A stretch of DNA of 64,000 nt from Paeniglutamicibacter psychrophenolicus (GCF_030812255.1 NZ_JAUSSH010000001.1:640481-704480); one strand, 5' to 3'. Shown: positions 18,501 to 27,778, numbered from the stretch's first letter. Made by a program: numbers and translations. Notes: generated from the letters alone by a model not told the origin.

Positions 18501-19541
18501 ATGTATGTCTTGAACACCTGGTACGTGGCGGCCTGGAGCAATGAGGTCGACCGCAAGCCGGTCAAGCGGGTCATCTGCGAACAACCCCTGGTACTCTTCC
18601 GCACCCAGAACGGCACGCCCGTGGCCCTGGCCGACCGCTGCGCCCACCGCGCCTTCCCGCTCTCGGAGGGCCGCACCATCGGGGACTCCATCGAGTGCGG
18701 TTACCACGGCTTCACCTATGGCGCGGACGGCATGTGCACCAAGGTCCCGGCGCAAAGCACCATCCCGGAGCGCGCCAAGGTCCGCAAATACCCGTTGGTG
18801 GAAAAGGACGGCTGGATCTGGGCCTGGATGGGCGATGCCGATTTGGCCGATCCCGCGGACGTGCCGGACACGCACTGGATGACCGATCCCGAGTGGGCGA
18901 CCGTCACCCACTCCTTCCACTTCAAGTGCCGCGCCGGGCTGATCCATGACAACCTGCTGGATTTGACCCACGAATCCTTCCTGCACAAGACCACCGTGGG
19001 CGACGACTACATCTACGAGCACGGCATCACCGTGGAAGTCGAGGGCTCGGTGGTCAGCGTCGACCGTCTGATGCCTTCGGTGGCCGCCCCGCCGCTGTAT
19101 GCCGACACCATGGATGCCCGCGGCTTGTTCGACCGCTTCCACTGCACCGAGTTCTTCGTCCCCAACCTGCACGTGCTGCACTCCGGAATCACCGGGGAAG
19201 GCCGTCCCCGCGAGGAGGGCTACCTGATCAAGGTGCTCAACGGCATCACCCCCATCGACGAGCACAACTCCTGGTACTACTACGCTTTCAGCCGCAACTT
19301 CGCCGTCGACGACTCGCAGGCCACCGAGGACCTGCGCGTGGGCCTGAACACCGTGCTGGAGGAAGACGCCGAGGCCCTGGAAGCCCAGGAAATCGGCATG
19401 CAGACCCGCCCGGCCGGTGAGTTCGACGTGCTCATCGCCCAGGACGGCGGCGTGGCCAAGGCCCGGCGCATCCTCTCCACGCTGCTCAAGCGCGAGCAGG
19501 CAGCAGCCGCGGACCGGCCCGTCGCCGGTGCAAGGGCATAA
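18501..19541 (+). CDS. Rieske-type aromatic/N-demethylating oxygenase, terminal component
   Basis: 346 residues, VanA-like size. The Rieske [2Fe-2S] ligands are Cys47-x-His49 (DRCAHRAFPL) and Cys66-x2-His69 (ECGYHGF). The mononuclear iron site is DNLLDLTHESFLH, with His157 and His162. These enzymes demethylate or hydroxylate methoxy-aromatics and some N-methylated or heterocyclic compounds using electrons from a separate reductase; that partner is encoded at the end of the same operon (23839). Substrate is not identified. GGAAAAGGA precedes the ATG. First gene of the operon, downstream of the GntR operator. Confidence 0.88.
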   Translation: MYVLNTWYVAAWSNEVDRKPVKRVICEQPLVLFRTQNGTPVALADRCAHRAFPLSEGRTIGDSIECGYHGFTYGADGMCTKVPAQSTIPERAKVRKYPLVEKDGWIWAWMGDADLADPADVPDTHWMTDPEWATVTHSFHFKCRAGLIHDNLLDLTHESFLHKTTVGDDYIYEHGITVEVEGSVVSVDRLMPSVAAPPLYADTMDARGLFDRFHCTEFFVPNLHVLHSGITGEGRPREEGYLIKVLNGITPIDEHNSWYYYAFSRNFAVDDSQATEDLRVGLNTVLEEDAEALEAQEIGMQTRPAGEFDVLIAQDGGVAKARRILSTLLKREQAAAADRPVAGARA

Positions 19542-19546
19542 ACGCC

Positions 19547-19996
19547 ATGTGGATGCTGGTACGGGCCGATTCGCTCGACGACTACTGGGAGGCCGGGCAG
19601 GGGCAACGAACCCTGGCCGCCAACCCGGACACCGATGAACGAGGAGACCCCTGGCGCTGGACCGCCCGGCTGGCCGAGCGCGACTCCGGGCCCGAGGTGC
19701 TCATCGATGCCGACCCCGACTACATCGGGGTGCAGACCTCCGTCTACACCGACGGGCACACCGGGATCGTCGAACGCCCCGCCGGACACCAGCTGGTGGT
19801 GACCTCGCTGCACGGCGAGGTGCTCATTGCCGCGGTCGACGGCCCGTGGGAACGCTGGCTGAAGCCCGGCGACGTGTTCATCGTCGAAGGCGAGGAGGAC
19901 GAAGCGCTGCGCGTTTCGCTCACCGCCCCCGACGCCAAGGTCTCCGTCACGGTGCTGGCCCCGCGCCGCGCCGCGGCCCTGAGGTGGGTTCCGTGA
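19547..19996 (+). CDS. Cupin-like hypothetical protein
   Basis: 149 residues, not a recognised named family. The C-terminal half reads like a cupin barrel: GHQLVVTSLHGEVLIAAVDG, then WLKPGDVFIVEGEEDEALRV, the latter similar to cupin motif 2 spacing. An early WRWTARLAER segment recalls HutD-type proteins, which also have a cupin fold. Five bases after the oxygenase stop and overlapping the next start by GTGA (19993-19996), so firmly in the operon. It could bind a pathway intermediate or act as an accessory factor; this is inference. Confidence 0.7.
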   Translation: MWMLVRADSLDDYWEAGQGQRTLAANPDTDERGDPWRWTARLAERDSGPEVLIDADPDYIGVQTSVYTDGHTGIVERPAGHQLVVTSLHGEVLIAAVDGPWERWLKPGDVFIVEGEEDEALRVSLTAPDAKVSVTVLAPRRAAALRWVP

Positions 19997-21045
19997 GCGC
20001 CGGGGCGGCGCAGCTGCGCCAGCTCGCCGCGGTCAGCGACTCCTTCACCGGAATCGACTTCTCCGCCATCGGAAAACAGCTGGGCTACGGACATGTGGTG
20101 CATTCGGACAATGTGCACGACGGCTCGGTCATCCCGGTCCCGGTGGCCGTGATCTCCTCGGGCCCCGGACCGGTGGCCCTGTTGGTCGCCGGCACCCACG
20201 GGGACGAGTACGAGGGCCAGATCCTGGCCCACGAACTGATCCGTGAATTGGAAGCGGAGCAGCTGACCGGCACCGTGATCATCGTGCCGGCGGCCAACTC
20301 CCCGGCCGTGCGCGGCGCTGCGCGGGTCTCGCCCATCGACGCGGGCAACCTCAACCGCAGCTTTCCCGGCAACGCCGATGGCGGGCCCACCGCACAAGTG
20401 GCCGCACTGATTGCCGGGGAACTGCTGCCGCGTGCCGATTTCCTGATCGACATGCATTCGGGCGGCTCGAACGCCACCTACCTGCCCAGCGCCTTCATCT
20501 ACCGCGGCCCGGACGAGGAGCTGTGGGAAGCGAAACTGCGGGCCGTCCGCCTGCTCGGACTGCCCTACGTGATGGTGGTCGCCCCGCTGCTGGAACCCGC
20601 ATCGCTTTCCAGCGCCGGGGACCTGGCCGGGGTCCTGACCATCTCCACCGAGCTGTGCGGCGCCGGCACCGTTGACCGCCAGGTGCTCTCCACCATCCGC
20701 GGCGGCATGCCGCGGATGCTGGCGGACCTGGGGATCATGCGCCGGGACACCGACGCCGGCGACGCCGCACCGGTGGCCGAGCCGCAGTGGCTGGAACTGG
20801 TGCCCGAATCCACGGTCACCTCGAGGGTGGCCGGGCTCTTTGAACCGCTCGTGGACCTGGGTGAATCCGTGCTCGCCGGGCAACCGGTGGCGCGGGTGCA
20901 CTTCATCGACGAGCTGGACCGGCAACCGCGGGTGTTCCATGCGCGGATAGACGGCGTGGTCGCGATCATGCGCCGGCCCACGCTGGTGGACCCCGGGGCC
21001 CATCTTCTCCACGTTGCGGAGTTGCTGGAATCCCCCCAGTCGTAG
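19993..21045 (+). CDS. Succinylglutamate desuccinylase/aspartoacylase-family deacylase
   Basis: 350 residues, M14-type zinc hydrolase of the AstE/AspA family. Zinc ligands are His69 and Glu72 in GTHGDEYEG and His155 in LIDMHSGG; NLNRSFPG is the typical substrate/arginine segment. The family includes DoeB/EutE, which deacetylates N-acetyl-diaminobutyrate in ectoine breakdown, and this protein has the same HGDEYEG and SPIDxGNLNRSFPG pattern. It probably removes an acyl group from an amino acid-like substrate. The GTG at 19993 overlaps the preceding stop, and the C-terminal domain has a biotinyl-lipoyl-like fold (LVDLGESVLAGQPVARVHF). Confidence 0.82.
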   Translation: MSAGAAQLRQLAAVSDSFTGIDFSAIGKQLGYGHVVHSDNVHDGSVIPVPVAVISSGPGPVALLVAGTHGDEYEGQILAHELIRELEAEQLTGTVIIVPAANSPAVRGAARVSPIDAGNLNRSFPGNADGGPTAQVAALIAGELLPRADFLIDMHSGGSNATYLPSAFIYRGPDEELWEAKLRAVRLLGLPYVMVVAPLLEPASLSSAGDLAGVLTISTELCGAGTVDRQVLSTIRGGMPRMLADLGIMRRDTDAGDAAPVAEPQWLELVPESTVTSRVAGLFEPLVDLGESVLAGQPVARVHFIDELDRQPRVFHARIDGVVAIMRRPTLVDPGAHLLHVAELLESPQS

Positions 21046-21112
21046 CAAATCCCGTTCCCCCACCAAGCCCGGCGCCACTCGCGGCCCGGACAACCCCGAA
21101 AAAGGACAGATT

Positions 21113-22039
21113 ATGATCTCGCAGCGCACCTCACGTTTTCTGGCCGGCGGCATCCTCCTTGCCCTGGCCGCCACCGGATGCACCACCGTCTCCGAGGCCG
21201 GAACCACCCAGGGCACCGACGCCCCGGCTGCCGGATCCGGCACGGCACTGGCCGTCAACGAGGAAGCCCGGGCCCTGCTCCCGGCGGAGATCCGGGACAA
21301 GGGCGTCCTGACGATCGCCTCGGACCCGACCTACCCGCCGTTTGAGTTCTACGACACGGACAACAAGACCATCATCGGCTGGGATGCCGACATGGGCGAC
21401 GCCATCGGTGCGGTGCTGGGCCTGAAGGTCGAGCACGTCCCGGCGACCTTCGACACGATCCTGCCGGGCCTGGCCTCGGGCAAGTACGACATGGGCATGT
21501 CCACCTTCACCGTGACCGATGAGCGCCGCAAGGTCGTGGACTTCGTTCCCTACCTGCAGGGCGGCACCGGCCTGGCCGTGGCCCCGGGCAACCCGGAGGC
21601 GCTGACCGTGGAAGCCACCTCCCTGTGCGGCAAGGCGATCGCCGCACAGAAGGGCTCGATCCAGTCGCTGGACATCCTGCCGGCGTTCTCCAAGGAATGC
21701 ACCGAGGCCGGCAAGAGCGCCATCGACATGCAGTTCTTCCCCACACAGAACGATGCAAACCTCGCCCTGACCTCCGGTCGGGTCGCGGGAGTCATGGCCG
21801 ACTCGGTGTCCCTGGCCTACCAGGGCACGCTGGCTGACGGCAAGTTCGAGCTGGCCGAGGGCCCGGACTACGAGCCGGAACTGACCGCCACGGCGCTGGG
21901 CAAGAAGAGCGGGCTGCTGCCGGCCGTCCAGGCAGCAACCGTCGCGGTGCTGGAATCCCCGACCTATGGGGAAATCAACACCAAGTGGGAGCTTCCGGCC
22001 AGCACGGAAATCACCCCTGCCGAAGTTGTCCTGAAGTAG
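21113..22039 (+). CDS. Polar amino acid ABC transporter, substrate-binding lipoprotein
   Basis: 308 residues. A lipoprotein signal peptide ends at LALAATGC, so the mature protein is anchored outside the membrane by Cys22 or thereabouts. The body has family-3 solute-binding features: GVLTIASDPTYPPFEFYD and GWDADMGDAIGAVLGL, then GKYDMGMSTFTVTDERRKVVDF. It binds an amino acid or derivative and delivers it to the adjacent permease. AAAGGA precedes the ATG. Placed centrally in the Rieske operon, it presumably imports the pathway substrate. Confidence 0.9.
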   Translation: MISQRTSRFLAGGILLALAATGCTTVSEAGTTQGTDAPAAGSGTALAVNEEARALLPAEIRDKGVLTIASDPTYPPFEFYDTDNKTIIGWDADMGDAIGAVLGLKVEHVPATFDTILPGLASGKYDMGMSTFTVTDERRKVVDFVPYLQGGTGLAVAPGNPEALTVEATSLCGKAIAAQKGSIQSLDILPAFSKECTEAGKSAIDMQFFPTQNDANLALTSGRVAGVMADSVSLAYQGTLADGKFELAEGPDYEPELTATALGKKSGLLPAVQAATVAVLESPTYGEINTKWELPASTEITPAEVVLK

Positions 22040-22054
22040 CCCGGAAACCACGCC

Positions 22055-22990
22055 ATGACACTAATGACTGAACCAAAAAAGACCGCGACGACGGCCGATG
22101 ACTTCAGCATCGTCAAGGCCCGGCACCCGGGACGGTGGATTTCCGCCGCCGTGATCGTGTTCCTGGGCCTGCTGCTGGCCCGCTCGGTGGTCACCAACCC
22201 GAATTTCGGGTGGGAAACCGTCGGGATGTACATCCGCGACATCTCGATCGTGCGCGGCATCGGGATCACCTTGCAGCTGACGGCGATCTGCATGGCCATC
22301 GGCATCGTGCTTGGCGTGGTGCTGGCCGTCATGAGGATCTCCGCGAACCCCGTGGTGCGCACCGCCGCCTTCGCCTACGTGAACTTCTTCCGCGGCACCC
22401 CGGTGCTGGTGCAGCTGCTGTTCTGGTACAACCTGGCAGCGCTCTACCCCTCGATCACCTTCGGCATCCCCGGGGTGGATTTGGACGCGAACCGGATCAT
22501 CACCCCGATGACCGCCGCGATCCTGGGCCTGGGGCTGAACCAGGCCGCGTACATGTCCGAGATCGTGCGGGCAGGGATCCTGTCGGTGGAAAACGGCCAG
22601 TCGGAGGCGGCCGGTGCGCTGGGCATCAACCGCCTGCAGACCATGCGGCGGATCATCCTGCCGCAGGCCATGCGGGTGATCATCCCGCCCACGGGCAACG
22701 AGACCATCGGCATGCTCAAGACCACCGCCCTGGTCTCGGTGATCTCGGTGCCGGAGCTGCTGTACTCGGCGCAGATCATCTACGCACGGAACTTTGAGAC
22801 GATTCCGCTGCTGATGGTGGCGAGCATCTGGTACATCGTGGTCACCTCGATCCTAAGCGTCGGGCAGTACTACCTCGAACGCCACTACGCCAAGGGTGGG
22901 CAACGCAGCCTGCCGGCGACCCCGTGGCAACAACTCAAGCGCTTCGTGCGTGTCCACGACCCCCTGACCCTCAAGGGAGCCAAGAAATGA
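22055..22990 (+). CDS. Polar amino acid ABC transporter, permease
   Basis: 311 residues of the HisM/GlnP type with one long N-terminal helix and about five further membrane helices. It has the coupling EAA loop: [22 protein letters not shown]. The family opening [20 protein letters not shown] is visible. A second in-frame ATG lies three codons downstream. Only one permease gene is present, so it likely works as a homodimer. Overlaps the ATPase gene by ATGA. Confidence 0.9.
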   Translation: MTLMTEPKKTATTADDFSIVKARHPGRWISAAVIVFLGLLLARSVVTNPNFGWETVGMYIRDISIVRGIGITLQLTAICMAIGIVLGVVLAVMRISANPVVRTAAFAYVNFFRGTPVLVQLLFWYNLAALYPSITFGIPGVDLDANRIITPMTAAILGLGLNQAAYMSEIVRAGILSVENGQSEAAGALGINRLQTMRRIILPQAMRVIIPPTGNETIGMLKTTALVSVISVPELLYSAQIIYARNFETIPLLMVASIWYIVVTSILSVGQYYLERHYAKGGQRSLPATPWQQLKRFVRVHDPLTLKGAKK

Positions 22991-23790
22991 GTGCGACCAT
23001 GATGGAGGCCTCCGCCGCCGCCAAGACGCTGGAACCGATGATCAAGGCCGATGCGATCCGCAAAGACTACGGCCGGCTGCAGGTGCTCAAGGGCATCGAC
23101 CTGCAGGTGGAGCGCGGGGAGGTGGTGTGCCTGATCGGTCCCTCCGGGTCGGGAAAATCCACGCTGCTGCGCTGCATCAACCACCTGGAGACCATCGAGG
23201 GCGGCCGGATGTGGGTGGACGGCTCGGTGATGGGCTACGACCTCAAGGGCACCAAGCTGCACGAGCAGTCACACTCCAAGGTCTGCCGGTCCCGGATCGA
23301 GATCGGGATGGTGTTCCAGCACTTCAACCTGTTCCCGCATATGACGGTGCTGGAAAACCTGATCGAGTCCCCGCGCCTGGTGTTGAAGGAGAAGCGTTCC
23401 ACCGCCACGGCGCGGGCCCTGGAGCTGCTGGATTCGGTGGGGTTGGCGGACAAGGCCAAGGCCTACCCGCGCCAGCTCTCCGGCGGCCAGCAGCAGCGCG
23501 TGGCCATTGCCCGGGCGCTGTGCATGCGTCCGAAGGTGATGCTCTTTGACGAGCCGACCAGCGCGCTGGACCCGGAGCTGGTGGGCGAGGTGCTGAAGGT
23601 GATGAAGGACCTTGCGGCCACCGGCATGACCATGGTGGTGGTGACCCACGAGATGAACTTCGCCCGGGACGTTGCCGACCGGGTGGTGTTCATGGCCGAT
23701 GGGCATGTGGTGGAGCAGGGTCCGGCCAAGGACGTCATCGGCAACCCGCAGCATGAACGCACCCGCGCCTTCCTCGCCTCTGTGCGCTGA
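22987..23790 (+). CDS. Polar amino acid ABC transporter, ATP-binding protein
   Basis: 267 residues, GlnQ/HisP family. Walker [11 protein letters not shown]-loop in [17 protein letters not shown], signature [15 protein letters not shown], Walker [14 protein letters not shown] and the switch histidine in VVTHEM are all intact. Energises the permease encoded just upstream, with which it overlaps by four bases. The family imports histidine, glutamine or related polar amino acids. Confidence 0.93.
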   Translation: MSATMMEASAAAKTLEPMIKADAIRKDYGRLQVLKGIDLQVERGEVVCLIGPSGSGKSTLLRCINHLETIEGGRMWVDGSVMGYDLKGTKLHEQSHSKVCRSRIEIGMVFQHFNLFPHMTVLENLIESPRLVLKEKRSTATARALELLDSVGLADKAKAYPRQLSGGQQQRVAIARALCMRPKVMLFDEPTSALDPELVGEVLKVMKDLAATGMTMVVVTHEMNFARDVADRVVFMADGHVVEQGPAKDVIGNPQHERTRAFLASVR

Positions 23791-23838
23791 GGCACGCATC
23801 AACCATTTATCCACGCACTCTTGAAAGGGCACAGACCA

Positions 23839-24810
23839 ATGTCGACCCTGGAATTCTTTGAAGCCGAAGTCCACCGCATCACCAGCGAGTCCGAAGGCGT
23901 GCTGTCCCTGGAATTGCGCCACCCGCTGCGCCAGGACCTGCCCGACTGGGACGCCGGCTCCCACCTCGATGTGTTGCTGCCCAACGGCCTGGTGCGGCAG
24001 TATTCGCTCTGCTCGGACCCCGGACGGAAGGACAGCTGGCGCCTGGCGGTGCTGCGCGAGCCGGCGGGACGCGGCGGTTCGGCCTATGTGCACGACGAAT
24101 TGCGTCCCGGCACCAAGATCCAGGTGCGCGGGCCGAAGAACAACTTCGCGCTGGCCCCGGCCCCGGAATACGTGTTCCTGGCCGGGGGCATCGGCATCAC
24201 CCCGATCATGCCGATGGTGCGGGCCGCCGCCGCCGGGGACAAGCCGTGGCGACTGGTCTACATGGGCCGCAGCCGGAAGAACATGGCCTTCCTCGACGAG
24301 CTCGCCGGCTACGGGGAGAACGTGCACATCCACGCCGACGACGAGAGCGGCTTCTATCCGCTGGCCGAGCTGCTGGCCGACGACGCCGCGGATTTCCATG
24401 TGTACACGTGCGGCCCCGGTCCGCTGCTGAAGGTCATCGAATCCCTGGCCGGGACCTGGGCAGATCCCTCCCGCCTGCACTTCGAGCGCTTCGCCGCGGA
24501 CCCCGAGGCCGCCGGCGCGGCCGTGGCCCCGCACGAGGGCGACCACGAATTCACGGTGGAGGGCACCGACGGGACCGAGATCAACGTACCGGTGGGGGTG
24601 AGCATCCTGCAGGCACTGGAGGACGCCGGACGGAACCCGTTGAATTCCTGCCGCGAGGGGATCTGCGGCACCTGCGAGACCCCGGTGGTTTCCGGGGAGA
24701 TCGACCACCGCGACTCCCTGCTTTCGGAGGACGAGCGCGAGGCGGGGGACACCATGATGATCTGCGTGTCGCGGTGCAAGGGCAAACGCCTGGTGCTCGA
24801 CCTGGGCTAG
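23839..24810 (+). CDS. Phthalate-dioxygenase-reductase-type ferredoxin reductase
   Basis: 323 residues, VanB-like. Order: flavin domain with RQYSLCSDP (FMN/FAD binding), NAD domain with GGIGITPIMPMV, and a C-terminal plant-type [2Fe-2S] ferredoxin with Cys271, Cys276, Cys279 and Cys309. It passes electrons from NAD(P)H to the Rieske oxygenase encoded at the start of the operon. The separation of the two partners by five other genes is unusual. A short inverted repeat GCGCCC-TAA-GGGCGC follows the stop. Confidence 0.9.
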   Translation: MSTLEFFEAEVHRITSESEGVLSLELRHPLRQDLPDWDAGSHLDVLLPNGLVRQYSLCSDPGRKDSWRLAVLREPAGRGGSAYVHDELRPGTKIQVRGPKNNFALAPAPEYVFLAGGIGITPIMPMVRAAAAGDKPWRLVYMGRSRKNMAFLDELAGYGENVHIHADDESGFYPLAELLADDAADFHVYTCGPGPLLKVIESLAGTWADPSRLHFERFAADPEAAGAAVAPHEGDHEFTVEGTDGTEINVPVGVSILQALEDAGRNPLNSCREGICGTCETPVVSGEIDHRDSLLSEDEREAGDTMMICVSRCKGKRLVLDLG

Positions 24811-25149
24811 GCGCCCTAAGGGCGCCCGCGCCTTGTCGACGGGCCGTGGCCGTCGAATTCTTGGCGGCGGGGAACCGCATGGCGACACGCCAAGGCGGGG
24901 ATACGGGCGCGTGCACTCCATGATGCCGGATTCGCCCCGGGAGAAACCGTCCCGGGACGGTTGAGAAGTTGCGCTGCCGAGGTGCAAAGGGGCGGCAGAT
25001 CTTCGCGCCACCGAGGTCCGTGGGGTTTCCGACCCCCTTGACTAGGCAGGCGCGGACGGGGAACCTCGAACTAGGCACTCTGTCTGTCACGGCCCGGAGC
25101 GTTGAGAGCCGGCGGACCCAACCGAGCACATCCAGCCAAGGAGAGCATC
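24811..25149. other. Intergenic region upstream of ferritin
   Basis: 339 bases without a convincing gene. It holds a small hairpin right after the reductase stop (24811-24825), the 18-bp palindrome at 24945-24962, a possible -35 TTGACT at 25038-25043, and an 8-bp direct repeat ACTAGGCA at 25041-25048 and 25070-25077. No IdeR-type iron box was recognised. Confidence 0.55.
24945..24962. promoter_or_regulatory. Perfect 18-bp palindrome
   Basis: AACCGTCCCGGGACGGTT reads the same on both strands with no spacer, which suits a dimeric regulator rather than a terminator. It lies ~190 bases upstream of the ferritin start and ~135 after the reductase stop. Confidence 0.45.
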
Positions 25150-25686
25150 ATGGGCACGAAGTTCAACGACATGCTGACGCACCAGATCGGCAACGAGTTC
25201 GGCGCCTCCCAGCAATACATTGCCGTCGCTGTTTGGTACGACGGGAAGGACCTGCCACAGCTGGCGAAACATTTCTACCGCCAATCCCTGGAGGAACGGA
25301 ACCACGCCATGATGATGGTCCAGTACATGCTGGACCGCGGCATCAGGACCAGCATCCCGGGCGTAGAGGCGGTACGCAACGACTTCGAATCGGCGGAGGA
25401 TCCGCTGGTGCTGGCGCTCGAGCAGGAGCTCGAGGTCACCGAGCGGATCAAGGAGCTCTTTGCCCTGGCCCGTGCCGAGGACGACCCATTGGGCGAGCAA
25501 TTCATGCTGTGGTTCCTCAAGGAGCAGGTCGAGGAGGTGGCCTCGATGTCGACGCTGCTGAACGTGGCCCGGAGGGCGAGCAACCTTTTCGATGTCGAGA
25601 CATTCCTGGCCCGCGAGTCGGTGGGGGATTCAGGGCAGTCCGGCGGATCGGGCGGGACCCCGGAAGCCGCCGGCGGGGCGCTGTAG
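25150..25686 (+). CDS. Ferritin
   Basis: 178 residues, four-helix bundle. Ferroxidase residues are seen as NEFGASQQYIAV (Glu near residue 16), SLEERNHAMMM (E-x2-H) and EQELEVTERIKEL plus FLKEQVEEV later. Stores iron as ferric mineral in the cytoplasm. The last ~20 residues are a Gly/Ser-rich tail. AAGGAG precedes the ATG. Neighbours TerC and a universal stress protein suggest a stress/metal-handling group, though whether they share a transcript is unclear because ~300 bases separate it from terC. Confidence 0.93.
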   Translation: MGTKFNDMLTHQIGNEFGASQQYIAVAVWYDGKDLPQLAKHFYRQSLEERNHAMMMVQYMLDRGIRTSIPGVEAVRNDFESAEDPLVLALEQELEVTERIKELFALARAEDDPLGEQFMLWFLKEQVEEVASMSTLLNVARRASNLFDVETFLARESVGDSGQSGGSGGTPEAAGGAL

Positions 25687-25987
25687 GCCATTCCGCGTCG
25701 GCCGGGGAATTTTCCTTCCCGGTGACGTTGCAGTGGACGGTCACACCCTTCGCGTGGAACGGCCGGCGATCCTGCCGCCCCGACCGGAGAAAGGATCCAA
25801 AGGGCCTCTCGCACCCCGGAAGGGGTTAACAAACGACCAGCCCAGATGCTACTTTTGTCGCAATGGACTTGCTGCGTTGCCAGGCAACACGGATTCCCCC
25901 ACGGCCCCGATGGGTGTGTCCTGGCCCAGGCCCGGCACGCAGCCCACGGCGCCCGATCCGCGCACGGCCGTCCGAAAGCAGGGACAC
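25687..25987. other. Intergenic region upstream of terC
   Basis: 301 bases without a convincing gene. It contains the candidate promoter at 25826-25855 and a ~130-base 5' leader. The leader was inspected for a manganese riboswitch because such elements often precede terC-type genes, but none was recognised. Confidence 0.5.
25826..25855 (+). promoter_or_regulatory. Candidate terC promoter
   Basis: TTAACA (25826-25831) and TACTTT (25850-25855), 18-base spacing, about 130 bases upstream of the terC ATG, in the only AT-rich part of the gap. Confidence 0.4.
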
Positions 25988-27175
25988 ATGAGTGTTTCAC
26001 CCCTCATCTGGGGCATCACGGTCGCCGCCATTCTGGCCCTGCTTGCCTTCGACTACTTCTTCCACATCCGCAAGGCCCACGTGCCCACGCTCAAGGAAGC
26101 CTCGATCTGGTCATCGGTCTATGTGGGGATTGCCATTCTGTTCGGAATCCTGGTCCTGGTCTTCGGCGGAACCACGATGGGCTCGGAGTACTTCGCCGGC
26201 TACATCACGGAGAAGGCGCTGTCGGTCGACAACCTGTTTGTCTTCCTCATCATCATCGCCAGCTTCCGGGTCCCGCGCGAGGACCAGCAAAAGGTCCTGC
26301 TCTTCGGCATCGTGTTCTCGCTGATCGCCCGTACCGGGTTCATCTTCCTGGGTGCGGCGCTGATCAATTCCTTCGCCTGGGTGTTCTACCTCTTTGGCCT
26401 GATCCTGCTGCTCACCGCCGGCAACCTGCTCAAGCCCGGGGACCACGCGAGGGGCCAGTCGGAGAACTTCATCATGCGCCTGGCCAAGAGGTTCCTGCAC
26501 ACGACCGACCACTTCGACGGCGACAAGCTGTTCACCATGCACCACGGCAAGCGGGCGCTGACCCCCATGCTGTTGGTCATGGTGTCGATCGGCGGCACCG
26601 ACATCCTGTTCGCGCTGGACTCCATTCCCGCGATCTTCGGCCTGACGCAGAACGTCTACATCGTCTTCACCGCCACGGCCTTTTCGCTGATGGGGCTGCG
26701 CCAGTTGTACTTCCTGCTCGATGGCCTGCTGGACCGGCTCATCTACCTCTCCTACGGGCTGGCCGCGATCCTGGCGTTCATCGGCGTCAAGCTGGTGCTC
26801 CACGCGCTGCACGAGAACAACCTGCCCTTCATCAACGAGGGCGAACCCGTCCCGGTCATCGAGATCACCACGGCCCTGTCCCTGGGCTTCATCATCGGGG
26901 TGCTGGTGGTGACGGTGGCCGTGTCCCTGCTGAGCAAGGCGGGCAAGGCACAGACGGCGATCAACAGTGCGCGACGGCATGCCGTTGAATTCGTGGACCT
27001 CGGCTACACCGCCGATCCCGCCGAGCGCGAGCGCGTCTACCGGTTGCTGACGCAGGAGGAGGCGCAAATCCAGGCGATGGACCTGAAATACCGCAACAAG
27101 GCCAAGGACGTCGACAAGATCCGCGCGCTGGTGGCCGAGGCACACCGGCAGCACGATGAATACCCGCGGCAATAG
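25988..27175 (+). CDS. TerC-family membrane protein
   Basis: 395 residues. TerC core with about nine membrane helices and the conserved acidic, metal-binding segments ITEKALSVDNLFVFLIII and GGTDILFALDSIPAIFGLT. TerC proteins are linked to tellurite resistance and manganese export. A basic, charged C-terminal extension of ~60 residues after the last helix (VDLGYTADPAERERVYRL onwards) is soluble and probably cytoplasmic. The ATG at 25988 starts a normal N-terminal helix. Followed after 44 bases by the universal stress gene. Confidence 0.9.
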   Translation: MSVSPLIWGITVAAILALLAFDYFFHIRKAHVPTLKEASIWSSVYVGIAILFGILVLVFGGTTMGSEYFAGYITEKALSVDNLFVFLIIIASFRVPREDQQKVLLFGIVFSLIARTGFIFLGAALINSFAWVFYLFGLILLLTAGNLLKPGDHARGQSENFIMRLAKRFLHTTDHFDGDKLFTMHHGKRALTPMLLVMVSIGGTDILFALDSIPAIFGLTQNVYIVFTATAFSLMGLRQLYFLLDGLLDRLIYLSYGLAAILAFIGVKLVLHALHENNLPFINEGEPVPVIEITTALSLGFIIGVLVVTVAVSLLSKAGKAQTAINSARRHAVEFVDLGYTADPAERERVYRLLTQEEAQIQAMDLKYRNKAKDVDKIRALVAEAHRQHDEYPRQ

Positions 27176-27219
27176 CCATTGCCAGCGGGCAGGAAACCGA
27201 CCAGCAAGGAGAAACGATC

Positions 27220-27705
27220 ATGGAGACCGAGAACCCGTTTGGCGCAACACCCCCCATCCAGCCCGCACCGGCAGGCAGCATCGTCGTGGGGCACGACGGG
27301 TCCAAGGGCGCACAGCTCGCCCTGGAGATGGCCGTGGAACTGGCCGGGCAGTTGGCGCTGCCGGTGGTCGTCGCCCGGGCGTGGTCCATCGTCACGGCAC
27401 CAAAGCCGGCACAGTGGACCTCCGGATACGTCCCGCCGTTCGAGGAGTTCGCCGCCGCGGTCAAGGACGAGATGGAGCGCGACGCGCGTCCCGTAGCCGG
27501 GAAGTTCCCCGGCGTCGAGATCAGCTACAGCCCGGTGCATGCGCCGCCGCTCAAGAGCCTGGTGGCCATCTCGCACGACGCGCGGATGCTGGTGGTGGGA
27601 ACGCGCGGGCGCGGGGGACTGAAGGGGATGCTGCTGGGCTCGGTCAGCGAGCAATGCGTGCGGCACGCCGCCTGCCCGGTGCTGGTGGTGCGGCCGCGGG
27701 ACTGA
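27220..27705 (+). CDS. Universal stress protein (UspA family)
   Basis: 161 residues, single UspA domain. N-terminal SIVVGHDGSKGAQLALEMA and the ATP-binding motif G-x2-G-x9-G-S in GTRGRGGLKGMLLGSVSE identify an ATP-binding member. CAAGGAG precedes the ATG. Probably co-transcribed with terC; ends at a strong convergent terminator. Confidence 0.92.
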   Translation: METENPFGATPPIQPAPAGSIVVGHDGSKGAQLALEMAVELAGQLALPVVVARAWSIVTAPKPAQWTSGYVPPFEEFAAAVKDEMERDARPVAGKFPGVEISYSPVHAPPLKSLVAISHDARMLVVGTRGRGGLKGMLLGSVSEQCVRHAACPVLVVRPRD

Positions 27706-27741
27706 GGCCGGGGGATCGGTGCCGGGTGCGGGCCGGCTGCA

Positions 27742-27776
27742 GCACCGTCCGCCGGGCAGCCCCCGGCGGACGGTGC
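27742..27776. terminator. Bidirectional terminator hairpin
   Basis: Perfect 15-bp arms GCACCGTCCGCCGGG (27742-27756) and CCCGGCGGACGGTGC (27762-27776), five-base loop, between the convergent universal stress and decarboxylase genes. Confidence 0.8.
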
Positions 27777-27778
27777 CT

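Noticed and set aside
25687..25987. Manganese (yybP-ykoY) riboswitch before terC
   Set aside because: Looked for because of the gene, but the conserved loop sequences were not found.
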